Source: Candidatus Altimarinota bacterium
GTDB lineage: Bacteria; Patescibacteriota; Gracilibacteria; BD1-5; UBA6164
Assembly: GCA_028698305.1 (NCBI GenBank)
Contig: JAQVDN010000010.1
Location: 1-35,786 of the forward strand
Direction of reading: 5' to 3'
DNA length: 35,786 nucleotides
Part shown: positions 10,579 through 20,292 of the stretch, piece by piece
How the letters are laid out: each line of letters opens with the position of its first letter
Position numbering within the stretch: the stretch's first letter is position 1
Made by a program: the position numbers and the translations under genes
The notes under the pieces: generated by a model
What the model was told of the DNA's origin: nothing
Seen by the model: the letters and a program-made list of their open reading frames with translations, nothing else
The model's database searches: none

Positions 10579-10636
10579 TGTTTAATTTTTAAAAATAACT
10601 AAAATCAAAAACAGTTATTTAAAAAATAAAATATAG

Positions 10637-12910
10637 ATGGAAAAATTAGAAAATATATTGAAATTAAAATTTGGTTTAGAAAACTTTAGAGACTGACAAA
10701 AAGAAATAATAGATAGTGTATTAAATAAAAAAGATACACTTGTTTTTATGCCAACTTGAGGTTGAAAATCACTGACTTATCAATTGCCATGAGTCATTTT
10801 AGATTGACTTGTAATAGTTGTTTCCCCACTTATTTCTCTTATGAAAGATCAAGTTGATAAACTAAATAATCTGTGACTTAGAGCTGAACTTATAAACTCT
10901 ACAATCGATAACTATGATAAGCAAATAATTTTAAATGATATCTCAAAAAATGATGATAGTATAAAGTTTTTGTACATAGCTCCTGAGAGACTAAATAGTG
11001 ATGAATTTTTAAGAGTTATTGAAAGAGTTAAGATTTCTCTTGTAGCTATAGATGAAGCTCATTGTATAAGTCAATGGTGACATGATTTCAGGCCAAGTTA
11101 CATGAAACTTAAATGATTTTTGGAAAGATTAAAAGTAAATAATGATTTTCCAATAATAGCTTTAACAGCAACTGCAACTCAAAAAGTTAGAGCAGATATA
11201 ACTATTAGATTATGACTTGTAAATCCATCTATTTTTACCACTGGTTTTGATAGAAAAAATATCAGTTTAATAGTTAGAGAAATAAGTAAAAAAGAAGAAA
11301 AACTTGAAAAAGTTAGTGAAATACTTGAAAAAACACCATGAAGTTGAATAATTTATTGTTCTTCAAGAAAATCAGTAAAAGAAGTATATGATTACTTAAT
11401 TTGAAATTGAATTTCTGCTTGAATTTATACATGAGAAATGACTTGAGACAATAGAGAAATAGAGCAAAATAATTTTATGGATTCAAATTATAAAGTTATT
11501 GTAGCAACAAATGCTTTTGGTATGTGAATTGATAAAAGTGATATTAGATTTGTAATTCATTATAACTTACCTGGTAGTATCGAAAACTATTATCAAGAAG
11601 TGGGTAGAGCATGAAGAGATTGAAAAAATAGTTATTGAGTTGTTATTGCATCATTTGCAGATACAAAAATACAAGAATTTTTTATAGAAAATTCATATCC
11701 TACAAAAAATGAAGTTATAAGTTTTTATGAGTATTTATATAAAGAATTTAAAGCTTGAGAATGAGCTTGAGCTAAAATATTAAAAACATATTTTGTAATG
11801 GCTTCTGAATCTGGTATTGCAAATGATTTAAAAGTCGGAGCAATTATAAGAGTACTTGAAAAGTACAATATAATAAAAAGATGACTTGATGATTATGAAA
11901 CTCCAAGTGATTTTAGAGGTAGATGAATAATGCTTTTGCAATCAAAACAAAATACTGCTTCATTAAAAATAGATTGGAATCATCAAGAAGCCTTAAAAAC
12001 GGAGAGTTATTATAAATTGGAACAAATAAAAAAACTTCTTTTTTATCCAAGTTGTAGAAAAAAATTTATATTAAACTATTTTGCAGATGAAGAAGATTTA
12101 AAGAAAATTTGAGATAATTGTGGAAGTTGTGATTTTTGTATAGAAAAGAAAAATCTATGAAAACAAGAGTTAGTTGATATAGTAAAAATATCAGTTTTTG
12201 CTCTAGTTTTAGAAGCTGTTAAAAAATTTGATACAAGATTTGGTATTCAAACTTTTGTTAAATTTTTACGGGGAAGTAATGATAAAAAACTCCTAGAATG
12301 GCATATGGATGATGATCAAAATTACTGATCTCTTAGTGATTTAACTCCAGAATTGATACAAGCAGTTATTGAATCACTTATGTCTCTTGATTATTTGTAT
12401 AAAAGTGATGGTAAATTTCCGCTTTTATGAATAACTGAAACTTGAAGAATAGCTATTGTTCGCGATTTTTTATTAAAAAATGACAATGAAGAACTTCAAA
12501 CTTATTTAAAGATAAGACTTTGAACAAAATCACTTTATAAAAAGGAATCTAAAACAAAAGAAAGAAAAGAAAAATCTGAAAAAGTAGATACATATGAAGA
12601 AACTTACAAACTTTTTAAGGATTGAAAAACTATTTCTGAAATATCAGAAATAAGAAATCTAAAACCAATTACTATTGAAAGTCATTTTGTTAAATTTTAT
12701 GAATTATGAACAATTTGATTATGAGATATAATGAAATTTACAAGTTTTTCTAAATTGAAAAATATAAAAGATATTATCATAAAAGATTTAAATAGTGTTG
12801 TTTCTGAATTAAAACCAATAAAAACAAGATTAGAAGAATTATGACACAAAGATATCAGCTATTTTGATATAAAAATAGCAATTGCAATGATAGAAAAAAA
12901 GGATTTATAA
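10637..12910 (+). CDS. recQ: RecQ-family ATP-dependent DNA helicase
   Basis: 757 residues. It unwinds DNA 3'-5' in recombination and repair. Walker A is MPTGGGKS (38-45), the DEAH box is at 139-142 in AIDEAHCISQW, followed by LTATAT, then the C-terminal helicase motifs FGMGIDKSDIRFVIH and YYQEVGRAGRDG. A zinc-binding RQC part has CRKKFILNYF and CGSCDFC. Beyond it are a winged-helix region and a Lys/Glu-rich linker, then an HTH-like tail with YKLFKDGKTISEISEIRNL, as in YpbB-like RecQ C-termini. No classical HRDC domain is obvious. Confidence 0.95.
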
Positions 12911-13002
12911 GAATTTTTAATTTTAACATTTTATGAAGGATTATTTTTATAATAAGAATTATTTAGCAATATATTTACACAATTTAAAATTTAAGATAAC
13001 TT

Positions 13003-13446
13003 ATGAAAATAATAAAATTATCACAAAATCCAGAATATAAAATTATTCCTTATAATTATTTGAAGTCCCATTGGTGAGATGAAGTAGATTTAGATAGACT
13101 TTTTGAAATGGTATTATCTGATTCAGATATTCCAGAATTCTTTTTGGCATTAGATAGAGATAAAGTTATATGAATGGTTTTAGTGGATTTTTCTTTTTAT
13201 GAAGAATCAAATAAACCTTGGCTTTTAAGTTTATATGTGTTAGAAAAATATAGATGAAAATGAGTTGGTTGAAAACTTGTTAAGCATTTAGAACAACGGG
13301 TAAAAAATCTATGATTTTCTAAAATTTGGCTTGATTCATATAATTCAGGTGCTTATTATGAAAGGCCAGAGCATAACTATACATATTATAATGATATGTA
13401 TCGGAAGGAAGATAAATATGTAAAAGTTTACTTTAAAGAATTATAA
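13003..13446 (+). CDS. GNAT-family N-acetyltransferase
   Basis: 147 residues. The acetyl-CoA binding signature is seen as LYVLEKYRGKGVGGKLVKHLE (about 80-100), the R-x2-G-x-G/A loop of GNAT motif A. Before it are VIGMVLVDFSFYEE and LLSLYV strands; after it KIWLDSYNSGAYYERPEHNYT resembles motif B. Substrate unknown. It follows recQ by 92 bases and ends before an intrinsic terminator. Confidence 0.85.
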
Positions 13447-13475
13447 AAAAATTTTTAAGTAATGATTATTTAAAT

Positions 13476-13504
13476 AAAAACAAGTTTGTCAAGCTTGTTT
13501 TTTT
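13476..13504 (+). terminator. intrinsic terminator
   Basis: AAAAACAAG / CTTGTTTTT with a nine-base loop and a T tract, 30 bases after the acetyltransferase stop. Confidence 0.75.
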
Positions 13505-13559
13505 GTTTCTATAAATGAAATATGTTAGAATAATACTATATAATTTATTATAGGTTTTT

Positions 13560-14912
13560 ATGGATATTTGAGAACTTTTTAAAAAATGAGTTGTTAAAAA
13601 TAAACCTACTACTTGAAAAAAAATGAAAGTAGAGGATTTATTTGGTTCTTCAAACAAAGATGATTTAAAAACTATTAAAAATTCAATAAATTCTGATTTA
13701 AATATAAATTCATATTGAGAAAAAAAAGAAGATGGTTTTCTTATTTCAATTGTAAATGATATGTTTTTAAATGCTATTAAACTTAGAGCATCAGATATTC
13801 ATATTGAACCGACAGAAAAAGATGTTATTATTAGATTAAGGATTGATTGAAATTTTGTTAATTATAAAATACTTGATTTTAAGCATAAAGATTCAGTCAT
13901 TGCAAGAATTAAGATTATGTCATATCTTAGGATAGATGAACATAGATTACCACAAGATTGAAAAATTGCATATAAATTATTTTGAGGTAAACAACTTGAT
14001 ATGAGAGTTTCAATTATTCCAACTATATATTGAGAAAAGTGTGTAATAAGGATATTAAAAAAAGATTCAACACCACCTGATTTAAAGGATTTATGAATTA
14101 TGCCATATAATATGGTAAAAATTAAAAAACATCTAGCAGACAATTATGGTATGATTTTAGCAGTATGACCTACAGGTTCAGGTAAATCAACTACTTTATT
14201 TTCACTACTTAGTCAATTTGATGCAAAACAAAAAAATATTTCAACACTAGAAGATCCAGTAGAATATAGGATTCCATGAGTAAATCATACACAAATTAAT
14301 CCAGCCATTGATTTTACATTTGCAAGAGGTCTTAGAAGTTTATTAAGACAAGATCCAGATATAATAATGGTATGAGAAATAAGAGATGAAGAAACAGCAA
14401 AATTGGCTGTTGAAGCAAGTATTACATGACATATAGTTTTTTCTACAATCCATACCAATTCTGCAACACATACAATTCAAAGACTTGTAAATTTGTGAGT
14501 AGATCCACTTCTAATAACTTCAAGTTTAAGAATGATTATATCTCAAAGATTAGCAAGAAAGCTTTGCCCACATTGTAAGATACAATATAAAGCAAATGAT
14601 AAGATAAAAGATTATATAGTTTGAAAAGTATGAAAATATATAAAAAATAAGGAGGAACTACTTTTGTTTAAATCAAGTGAAAATGGTTGTGCTAAATGTA
14701 ATCATACATGATATAATTGAAGAGTTTGATTATATGAAGTATTGGAAATAACAGATAAATTGGAATCTCTTATTTTGAATAATGCTTCTCGTCTACAACT
14801 TGAAATCCAAGCTATATGAGATTGAATGATACCTATAAAAGATGATTGATTACTTAAAGTTATTTTATGAGAAACATCACTTGAAGAATTATTATCAGTT
14901 CTATGAACTTAA
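13560..14912 (+). CDS. type IV pilus/type II secretion assembly ATPase, PilB/GspE-like
   Basis: 450 residues. The N2 domain has [22 protein letters not shown]. Walker A is GPTGSGKS (203-210), followed by the Asp box [10 protein letters not shown], Walker [17 protein letters not shown] and the His box TIHTNSA. A C4 zinc site CPHC...CAKC and GRVGLYEVLEI complete the PilB/PulE type. It lacks the long N1 domain of classical PilB. It powers pilin polymerisation at the inner membrane. A second member lies at 26214, and neither sits in a pil operon. Pairwise roles (extension, retraction or secretion) cannot be assigned by eye. Confidence 0.92.
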
Positions 14913-14946
14913 TTTTATTAAATGTAAAGTTAAATTTAAAAAAAAT

Positions 14947-14973
14947 TTGATAAAAATTTTTGCTAAGTATAAT
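14947..14973 (+). promoter_or_regulatory. promoter ahead of the 97-residue protein
   Basis: TTGATA (14947-14952), spacer 15, TATAAT (14968-14973). A second TATAAT is at 14994-14999. Either would put the transcript start at or after the upstream ATG (14979), which argues for the ATG at 15009 as the real start, or for leaderless translation from 14979. Confidence 0.5.
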
Positions 14974-15008
14974 CCAATATGATAATATTTAAATATAATC
15001 AAAAAAAG

Positions 15009-15302
15009 ATGAATATATATTTAGAGACATTGTTTAAAAAATATAAAATAAGCGATAAGGATAGATATGAAATACTTCAAATTTATACTTTTTTACCAGA
15101 AGAAAAAAAACAAAATCTTATAAATAATTTTGAAATAGTAGTTTATAAGATACAAAAAATCGAAAAAACTTTAGAGCTTGAAAAAGAAATACTTATTTGA
15201 GATTCTGTTGAAAGGGTTAGACAGGCTGTTTTACAAAACAGAAAAAAAACAATTGATGAACAAATAAAAAAACAAATAGATTTATTAAAAGGAGAAATAT
15301 AA
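15009..15302 (+). CDS. small coiled-coil protein, unrecognised
   Basis: 97 residues from the ATG at 15009; the upstream ATG at 14979 would add ten residues (MIIFKYNQKK) but lies at the predicted transcript start. The sequence is charged and helical: YKISDKDRYEILQIYTFLPE, then IEKTLELEKEILIGDSVERV and a Lys/Gln-rich end DEQIKKQIDLLKGEI. No membrane segment. It is followed 24 bases later by another small protein, so the two are probably co-transcribed. It lies just after a pilus ATPase; a link is only positional. Confidence 0.65.
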
Positions 15303-15326
15303 ATTTATAATTAAAACAAAAACAAA

Positions 15327-15632
15327 ATGATAGTTACAACAAAATTACAAGAACATTTTGATTCTAATAGAGAAGTATCTAATGATACTCTTAAATATTT
15401 ATTATCTCTTTGAATAGATGAAAGATTTGCTGAACAATGTAAAGCTATGTTTGATTGAATTAAGGCTGATGTAGATGAGGTTATTGCTGTTTGACCTATT
15501 ATTGTTGGAGAAAATACAAGACTACAAGCAAAAATTTCAAAAATGGATTTAGGAGCTAGAGTTGAGATTTCTAATACTACTAGAGAAGCTGCAAATGATA
15601 GAGTTTATCGTTCACATAAAAAAGCAGCATAA
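15327..15632 (+). CDS. small conserved-looking soluble protein, unrecognised
   Basis: 101 residues: an alpha-helical N-terminus (LQEHFDSNREVSNDTLKYLL), LGIDERFAEQCKAMFDGIK, then a beta-like IAVGPIIVGENTRLQAKISK and a basic end RVYRSHKKAA. Its few Lys/Asn runs and balanced composition suggest a selected protein. It ends exactly at a 44-bp palindrome shared with the convergent pilin gene. Function unknown. Confidence 0.7.
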
Positions 15633-15675
15633 ATAATAAAAAGATAAAGAAATATTTCTTTATCTTTTTATTATT
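15632..15675. terminator. 44-bp perfect palindrome shared by convergent genes
   Basis: A perfect 22+22 bp inverted repeat centred on AAATATTT. It begins at the last base of the rightward stop (15630-15632) and contains the leftward stop (15660-15662), so one element terminates both genes. Confidence 0.85.
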
Positions 15676-16208
15676 CAACTTATAACATCAAAGCTAAATT
15701 CTTTTAAATATCATTTATTATAAGTTTCTATTTTTAAACTTGTAAAAGTATTATTACAATTTCAGCTCAATTTGTATTTTCATTTTTCAAATAAAATACT
15801 TCATGTTTGAGTTGTTGTTAAATTTTGAGTAGATGAATTATCAACATTTACACAAGAAACTTTATTAATACTCATTAAATTTTCCATTGGGATATTATTT
15901 ATTTGTACCCAATTTGTTCAATCAATTGTATAGCTAGTTAATATCTTTCATCATGAATTTGTTGAAAAATCAATCTTCCATGATTTTGGAGCATCTATAT
16001 TTATTCAAATTCATTTTCAAATTAGAGAATCATTTCTTACTTTTTCTATTTCAGAAATGATTTTGTTATTAAAAATTTCCAATTTTTGTTTATCTGATAT
16101 ATTATTGAAAGCTATATTTCTAATTCATAAACTCATTATTCAAATAATTGTTATTCAAACCATTAATTCGATTAATGTAAAGCCTATTTTATTTATATTT
16201 TTATACAT
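15660..16208 (-). CDS. type IV prepilin-like protein
   Basis: 182 residues. The prepilin signal is KIG/FTLIELMVGITIIGIM: cleavage after Gly9, Phe10 as the N-methylated residue, Glu14 at mature position +5. A hydrophobic helix continues to about 29, then a polar globular part with two Cys (VSCVNVD and SGNCNNT) that could form a disulfide loop. It is a pilin or pseudopilin for the machinery driven by the PilB-like ATPases here. The low number of repeats and moderate size suggest a minor pilin, but that is inference. Confidence 0.88.
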
Positions 16209-16302
16209 AAAAAATTTGTAATAATTTTAAAAAATATATAATTACAAGTGTGATTTTACTTATAAAAAAATAAGTTCAAAATATTTTTTAATTTTTGTTA
16301 AT

Positions 16303-17253
16303 ATGAATAAAAGATTTTTTTCTATAATGTTTGCTTTATTAGTTAGTTTTTTTATGTTAATTTGAGTTCAAAATGCTAATGCTGAATTTAAAACAACAGA
16401 AAAAAAATCAAATAATATTACATTCTCTTGGGATGCAGTTGAAAAAGCATTAATCTATAAGATTGATTATGGTACATCTAGTGAGAAATTAGATAAATCA
16501 ACTGATTATATTGATTCTTTAAGTTATACTATATTTGATTTAACTCCATCAACTAACTATTATTTTAGACTTATTTGATATGATGAAAATGCTAATGAAA
16601 TTTATAAATCAGAAGATATATCAATTACTACATCAGATGTTTCAAGTCAATTGAATCAACTTTTTGTAGAAAAAGCTGACATGATATGAAAAAATATGAT
16701 AGAAATAAGTTTTTCTAATGATATAAGTGATAAAGATGAAAGTTCAAGAGAATTTATGGTAGAAAATTCAAAAGATGCAAATGAATTATTAGAAGTTGTT
16801 AAAACTGAAATTTCAAAAACAAATAAAAAGAATCTTATATTAACTCTTGAAGATGAGTTAGTAATATGAAATAGTTATAAGATTACAGTTTTGAATATTA
16901 GAGATATATATGATCAAAATATAGAGTTTTGAGTTGATTCTGAAGCTATTGTAATTGCAAAAAAAATAGAAGAATCTTTACCTGAGTTAAATTCAGCATC
17001 TGAGGAAGTAGATGAAAATACTAATTTATCTGAAACTTGATCAACTTATTTAGTTGCAAATGAAGAAAATGAATGATTAAATTGAGATTTAGCATGAGTT
17101 GATTTAAATTCTGGATGAGTTGAACCTACTGTGTTAACTGAATCAACAGATGTTTCAAAATTACCACAAACTTGACCTGAATCAATATTAATTTTATTAT
17201 TAGCAATAATTTTCTCTTGAATAATTTTTGCTTATAGATTTAGAAAAATATAA
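16303..17253 (+). CDS. secreted fibronectin-type protein with LPQTG sorting-like signal
   Basis: 316 residues. A signal peptide (about 1-27) ends NANA. A fibronectin III-like domain follows (about 35-120): NNITFSWDAVEKALIYKIDY and LTPSTNYYFRLIGYDEN. A second beta-rich region (about 130-230) has MIEISFSNDIS and VLNIRDIYDQN, resembling Big/Ig-like modules. The end is LPQTG (287-291), a hydrophobic helix and a basic tail RFRKI, the architecture of a sortase substrate. No sortase gene is seen in the window. It has its own terminator. Confidence 0.85.
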
Positions 17254-17277
17254 AAACCAAGTTACACTTGGTTTTTT
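17252..17277. terminator. intrinsic terminator between convergent genes
   Basis: AAAAACCAAG / CTTGGTTTTT with a five-base loop. It overlaps the LPQTG gene stop and reaches the stop of the leftward LemA-like gene (17276-17278). Confidence 0.85.
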
Positions 17278-17752
17278 ATTTTATAAATATTCATAAGAAA
17301 GTTATATTTGATAATTTTTTATAATTATTAAATTCTTTTTTTATCTTATAATAAAGTTCTATATTTTTTCATATGTCATTACTTTTATCAAAAATAGAAT
17401 CTTTTATATACAGATATTTTTCATCTAATGTTAATTTTTTATTTTGTTCACATATCTTAAAAATGAAATTTATTTCATTATGAATTTCTTTATAAATTAG
17501 CAATTTATTATCAAAATTTATATTATTATCTATAAAATCTTTTCTTTTTAAATCAAAAAATGTTTTGAAAACTTCATCTGGTTTATTAATATATTTTTTT
17601 GAGATTTGATATATACTTACAATTTGGTTATTTCTTTTTTTAAAAATATTTATTATATTTTCTTCTAATATTTTTATCTTATTTGAAAGTAAATATACAA
17701 ATATATTTAATCATAATATTATTACCAAGATAAATGTAATTAAGATTCACAT
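17276..17752 (-). CDS. LemA-like membrane protein, short
   Basis: 158 residues. An N-terminal transmembrane helix (about 2-24) is followed by helical segments: KIKILEENIINIFKKRNNQI, KNIELYYKIKKEFNNYKKLS. These match the LemA-family order of two-helix bundle and a YN-x-x-V-x-x-YN-like stretch, weakly conserved here. LemA proteins are membrane proteins of unclear function. Confidence is for family resemblance only. Confidence 0.55.
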
Positions 17753-17829
17753 ATTTATTTATATTTATTAAGTATTTTTATAATTTTAACACAATTATTT
17801 CTTTTTACAAAAAAGAGAACAATTTTATT

Positions 17830-17857
17830 TTGACTAATTTGAAAAAAATTATATAAT
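17830..17857 (+). promoter_or_regulatory. promoter of the secE-nusG operon
   Basis: TTGACT (17830-17835), 16-base spacer, TATAAT (17852-17857). The predicted start (about 17864) lies just before the attenuator-like hairpin. Confidence 0.75.
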
Positions 17858-17868
17858 CGTCTTGACAA

Positions 17869-17903
17869 ATGTTGCAAGAATATGAAAATGCAACATTTTT
17901 TTT
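17869..17903 (+). terminator. attenuator-like hairpin in the secE leader
   Basis: ATGTTGCA / TGCAACAT with a 12-base loop, followed by eight T. It is a complete intrinsic-terminator shape between the promoter and secE, within the first 40 transcribed bases. It may attenuate the operon, and NusG, encoded here, affects pausing and termination, so feedback is conceivable. Confidence 0.6.
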
Positions 17904-17921
17904 AATTTTAATTATTTTTTT

Positions 17922-18104
17922 ATGGTAAGATTTTTAAAAGATTCTGTTAGAGAATTAAAACATGTTGTATGGCCAACTAAACAAGAAACAACAAAATATT
18001 TTTTTATTGTAGTTACAGTTTTAGTATTATTTTGAATCTATCTTTTTATAGCATCAACAGCTTTTTCAGAAGCTTTATTATATTTTAAAAATATGGTTTC
18101 TTAA
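17922..18104 (+). CDS. secE: preprotein translocase subunit SecE
   Basis: 60 residues, the usual size of single-helix bacterial SecE. RFLKDSVRELKHVVWPTKQET is the conserved amphipathic helix and hinge with the WP motif; one transmembrane helix follows (about 27-48). It clamps SecY in the translocon. It is followed 26 bases later by nusG, the universal bacterial order. Tryptophan is TGG, showing UGA is not Trp. Confidence 0.95.
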
Positions 18105-18130
18105 TTTTACTATTTTAAATTTAAAATTTT

Positions 18131-18661
18131 ATGCTTAAAACTCCAGAATGGTATGTAATTCAAGTTATTTCTTGAACAGAAGAAAATGTTAAAAAATCAC
18201 TTTTTCAAAGAAGAGAAAGTTTTTGACTTGAAGATTATATATTAGATGTCTATGTTCCTACTCATGATGTTGTTTCTGTTAGATCATGATGAGTAAAAGT
18301 TAAAAAACAAAAAAATCTACTTCCATGATATATTTTAGTTCAAATGAATGTAACAAATGAAAGTTGGTATATTGTAAGAAATACTCCAAATGTTACATGA
18401 TTTTTATGAGCATGAAATATACCAGTTCCTGTTTCATGAGCAGAGCTTGAACAATTGAAATGAAAAGTATCTGAGAGATCAGAAACTTTTGAAACAAAAT
18501 ATCAAGTAGGTGATATGGCTTTAATTATAAGATGAGCTTTTGAATGAAATGAATGAATAATTACTGAAGTTAATGATAAAAAAGGTACTGTAAAAATAAA
18601 TGTTAATTTACTTTGAAGAGACACTCCAATTGAATTAGAATTTGCAGATATAAAAGTTTAA
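18131..18661 (+). CDS. nusG: transcription elongation/termination factor NusG
   Basis: 176 residues. The NGN domain starts PEWYVIQVISGTEENVKKSL and has KNLLPGYILVQM and VRNTPNVTGFLG. The KOW domain is at the end: YQVGDMALIIRGAFEGNEGII. It binds RNA polymerase, suppresses pausing and contacts NusE or Rho. It sits downstream of secE, upstream of an unrecognised gene and greA. The usual following ribosomal genes rplK/rplA are absent. Confidence 0.96.
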
Positions 18662-18679
18662 TAATCATATTAAAAAATT

Positions 18680-19351
18680 ATGAGAAATGCTATATTATTT
18701 ATAATATTTTTGATATTTTCATTTTTTATAAATGTGGTTTTTTACTATATTTCAGATGATTATAGATTGTTTTTAAAAAATATTAAAAATGATTCTAATA
18801 TTTCTAAGATAGATGATTCATTTTTACCTATAAAATCTCAAGAAATAGAAAAAATTGATATAATTGATAATGATATTGAAATTGTTAAACCTAGTGATGA
18901 AAATGATGTTATATTTAATAATACAGACAATAAGGTTCAAATAAAAAGTGGTATAAGTTTATGAAAAAATTATATTGAAATATTAGATATATTTTCAGGT
19001 TATGATTTTCAAGAATTAGAATTAAATACTAATTTATTTGATATAACAGATGAATATCCAGATAATTATTTGGAATATTATTCTCGTGATTTAACTTTGT
19101 ATTTTTTTCCTACAAAGTGATATAAAGATTTATATAATATATTTTCGGTTTTAGAATTTGAACTTCCATTTAAAATAAATGAAACTAATAGTTTTTGAGA
19201 CAATTCATTTTTTATTAATCTTAATCAAGATATAAATGATAATTTTATCAGAATTGTAATTAGTCATAAATGAGTAGTTTTTTGATTGAAAATTAAAAAA
19301 AATGAATATAATTCTATAAAGGAAAAACTCTATATTTTAAGAAATAACTAA
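18680..19351 (+). CDS. unrecognised membrane-anchored protein, 223 residues
   Basis: One N-terminal hydrophobic helix (about 4-24), then an acidic linker rich in Ile and Asp (about 30-90) and a globular domain with EILDIFSGYDFQELELNTNLF and RIVISHKGVVFGLKI near the end. It probably anchors in the membrane with the domain outside. It sits between nusG and greA, 18 and 6 bases away, so it belongs to the same operon. No family recognised. Confidence 0.7.
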
Positions 19352-19357
19352 AAAAAA

Positions 19358-19834
19358 ATGTCAAACAAAATATATTTAACAAAAGAAGGTTTAATTAAAC
19401 TTCAAGAAGAATTAGAAAATTTAAAAACTACTAAAAGAGTTGAAATCGCTGCTAAATTGAAAGAAGCTATATCTTTTTGAGATTTATCTGAAAATTCAGA
19501 GTATGAAGATGCTAGAAATGAACAAGCACAAGTTGAGCTTAGGATTTCAGATTTGGAAGAACAATTAAAAAATTATGAAATAATTGAAGAAACATGAGAT
19601 AAAAAAAATAGAGTTTGAATGGGGTCTTTGGTTGAAATAAAAAATATTGAAACTAAGGAAGTAGAAAAATTTAAAATAGTATGATCTACAGAATCTGATA
19701 TATTAGCAGAAGTACCTACTATATCAAATGAATCTCCAGTTTGAAGTTCTCTTTTATGAAAAAAACAATGAGATAAAGTAGAAGTTAAAGCTATGTCTGG
19801 AACTTATAAATATGAAATAGTAAGTATAAAATAA
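19358..19834 (+). CDS. greA: transcript cleavage factor GreA
   Basis: 158 residues, family-typical. The N-terminal coiled coil runs [20 protein letters not shown] with the tip [18 protein letters not shown], whose acidic residues reach the polymerase active site. The C-terminal domain has [11 protein letters not shown] and SNESPVGSSLLGKKQGDKVEV. It rescues backtracked RNA polymerase by stimulating 3' cleavage. It starts seven bases after the preceding stop. Confidence 0.96.
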
Positions 19835-19845
19835 CAAAATAAGCT

Positions 19846-20262
19846 ATGCATTATAACTTTTTTTATGAACATTTATTATTAATACCTGCAACTACTTTTG
19901 TAGTTACTGTATTTTTAAAATGAATCTTTGTTAAATTGAAAACTTGAAAAGTAGATATATCAAGATCTCTTTGAAGTTGATGAATGCCTTCTGTTCATTC
20001 TTCTGTTGTAGTTTCATTAGCAACAGCTATTGCAATTAAATATTGAATTGATAATGATTTATTTGCTATTGCAATGAGTTTTACAGTTATCATTATTTAT
20101 GATGCTATAAATGTAAGATTTGAAGCAGGGCAACATGCTATAGCTATAAATGAATCTCTTTGACATAAAAAATTTAAAGAATCATTATGACATCTTCCAA
20201 GTGAAGCATTTGCTTGAAGTCTACTTGGTATAATAGTTGCAGTTATAATTTATTATATATAA
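19846..20262 (+). CDS. DUF212 / divergent PAP2-family membrane protein
   Basis: 138 residues with about four transmembrane helices. The diagnostic segments GGMPSVHSSVVVSLATAIA, IIYDAINVRFEAGQHA and LGHLPSEAFAGSLLGI match the YuiD/DUF212 group related to PAP2 phosphatases. The phosphatase is probably membrane-lipid directed; the family is poorly characterised. It is the last gene of the secE operon and ends at a terminator. Confidence 0.9.
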
Positions 20263-20290
20263 AATCTCCAATAAAAATTGGAGATTTTTT
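20261..20290. terminator. intrinsic terminator
   Basis: AAAATCTCCAAT / ATTGGAGATTTT with a four-base loop. It begins in the DUF212 stop and ends three bases before the glmS stop on the other strand, so it serves both directions. Confidence 0.9.
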
Positions 20291-20292
20291 TA

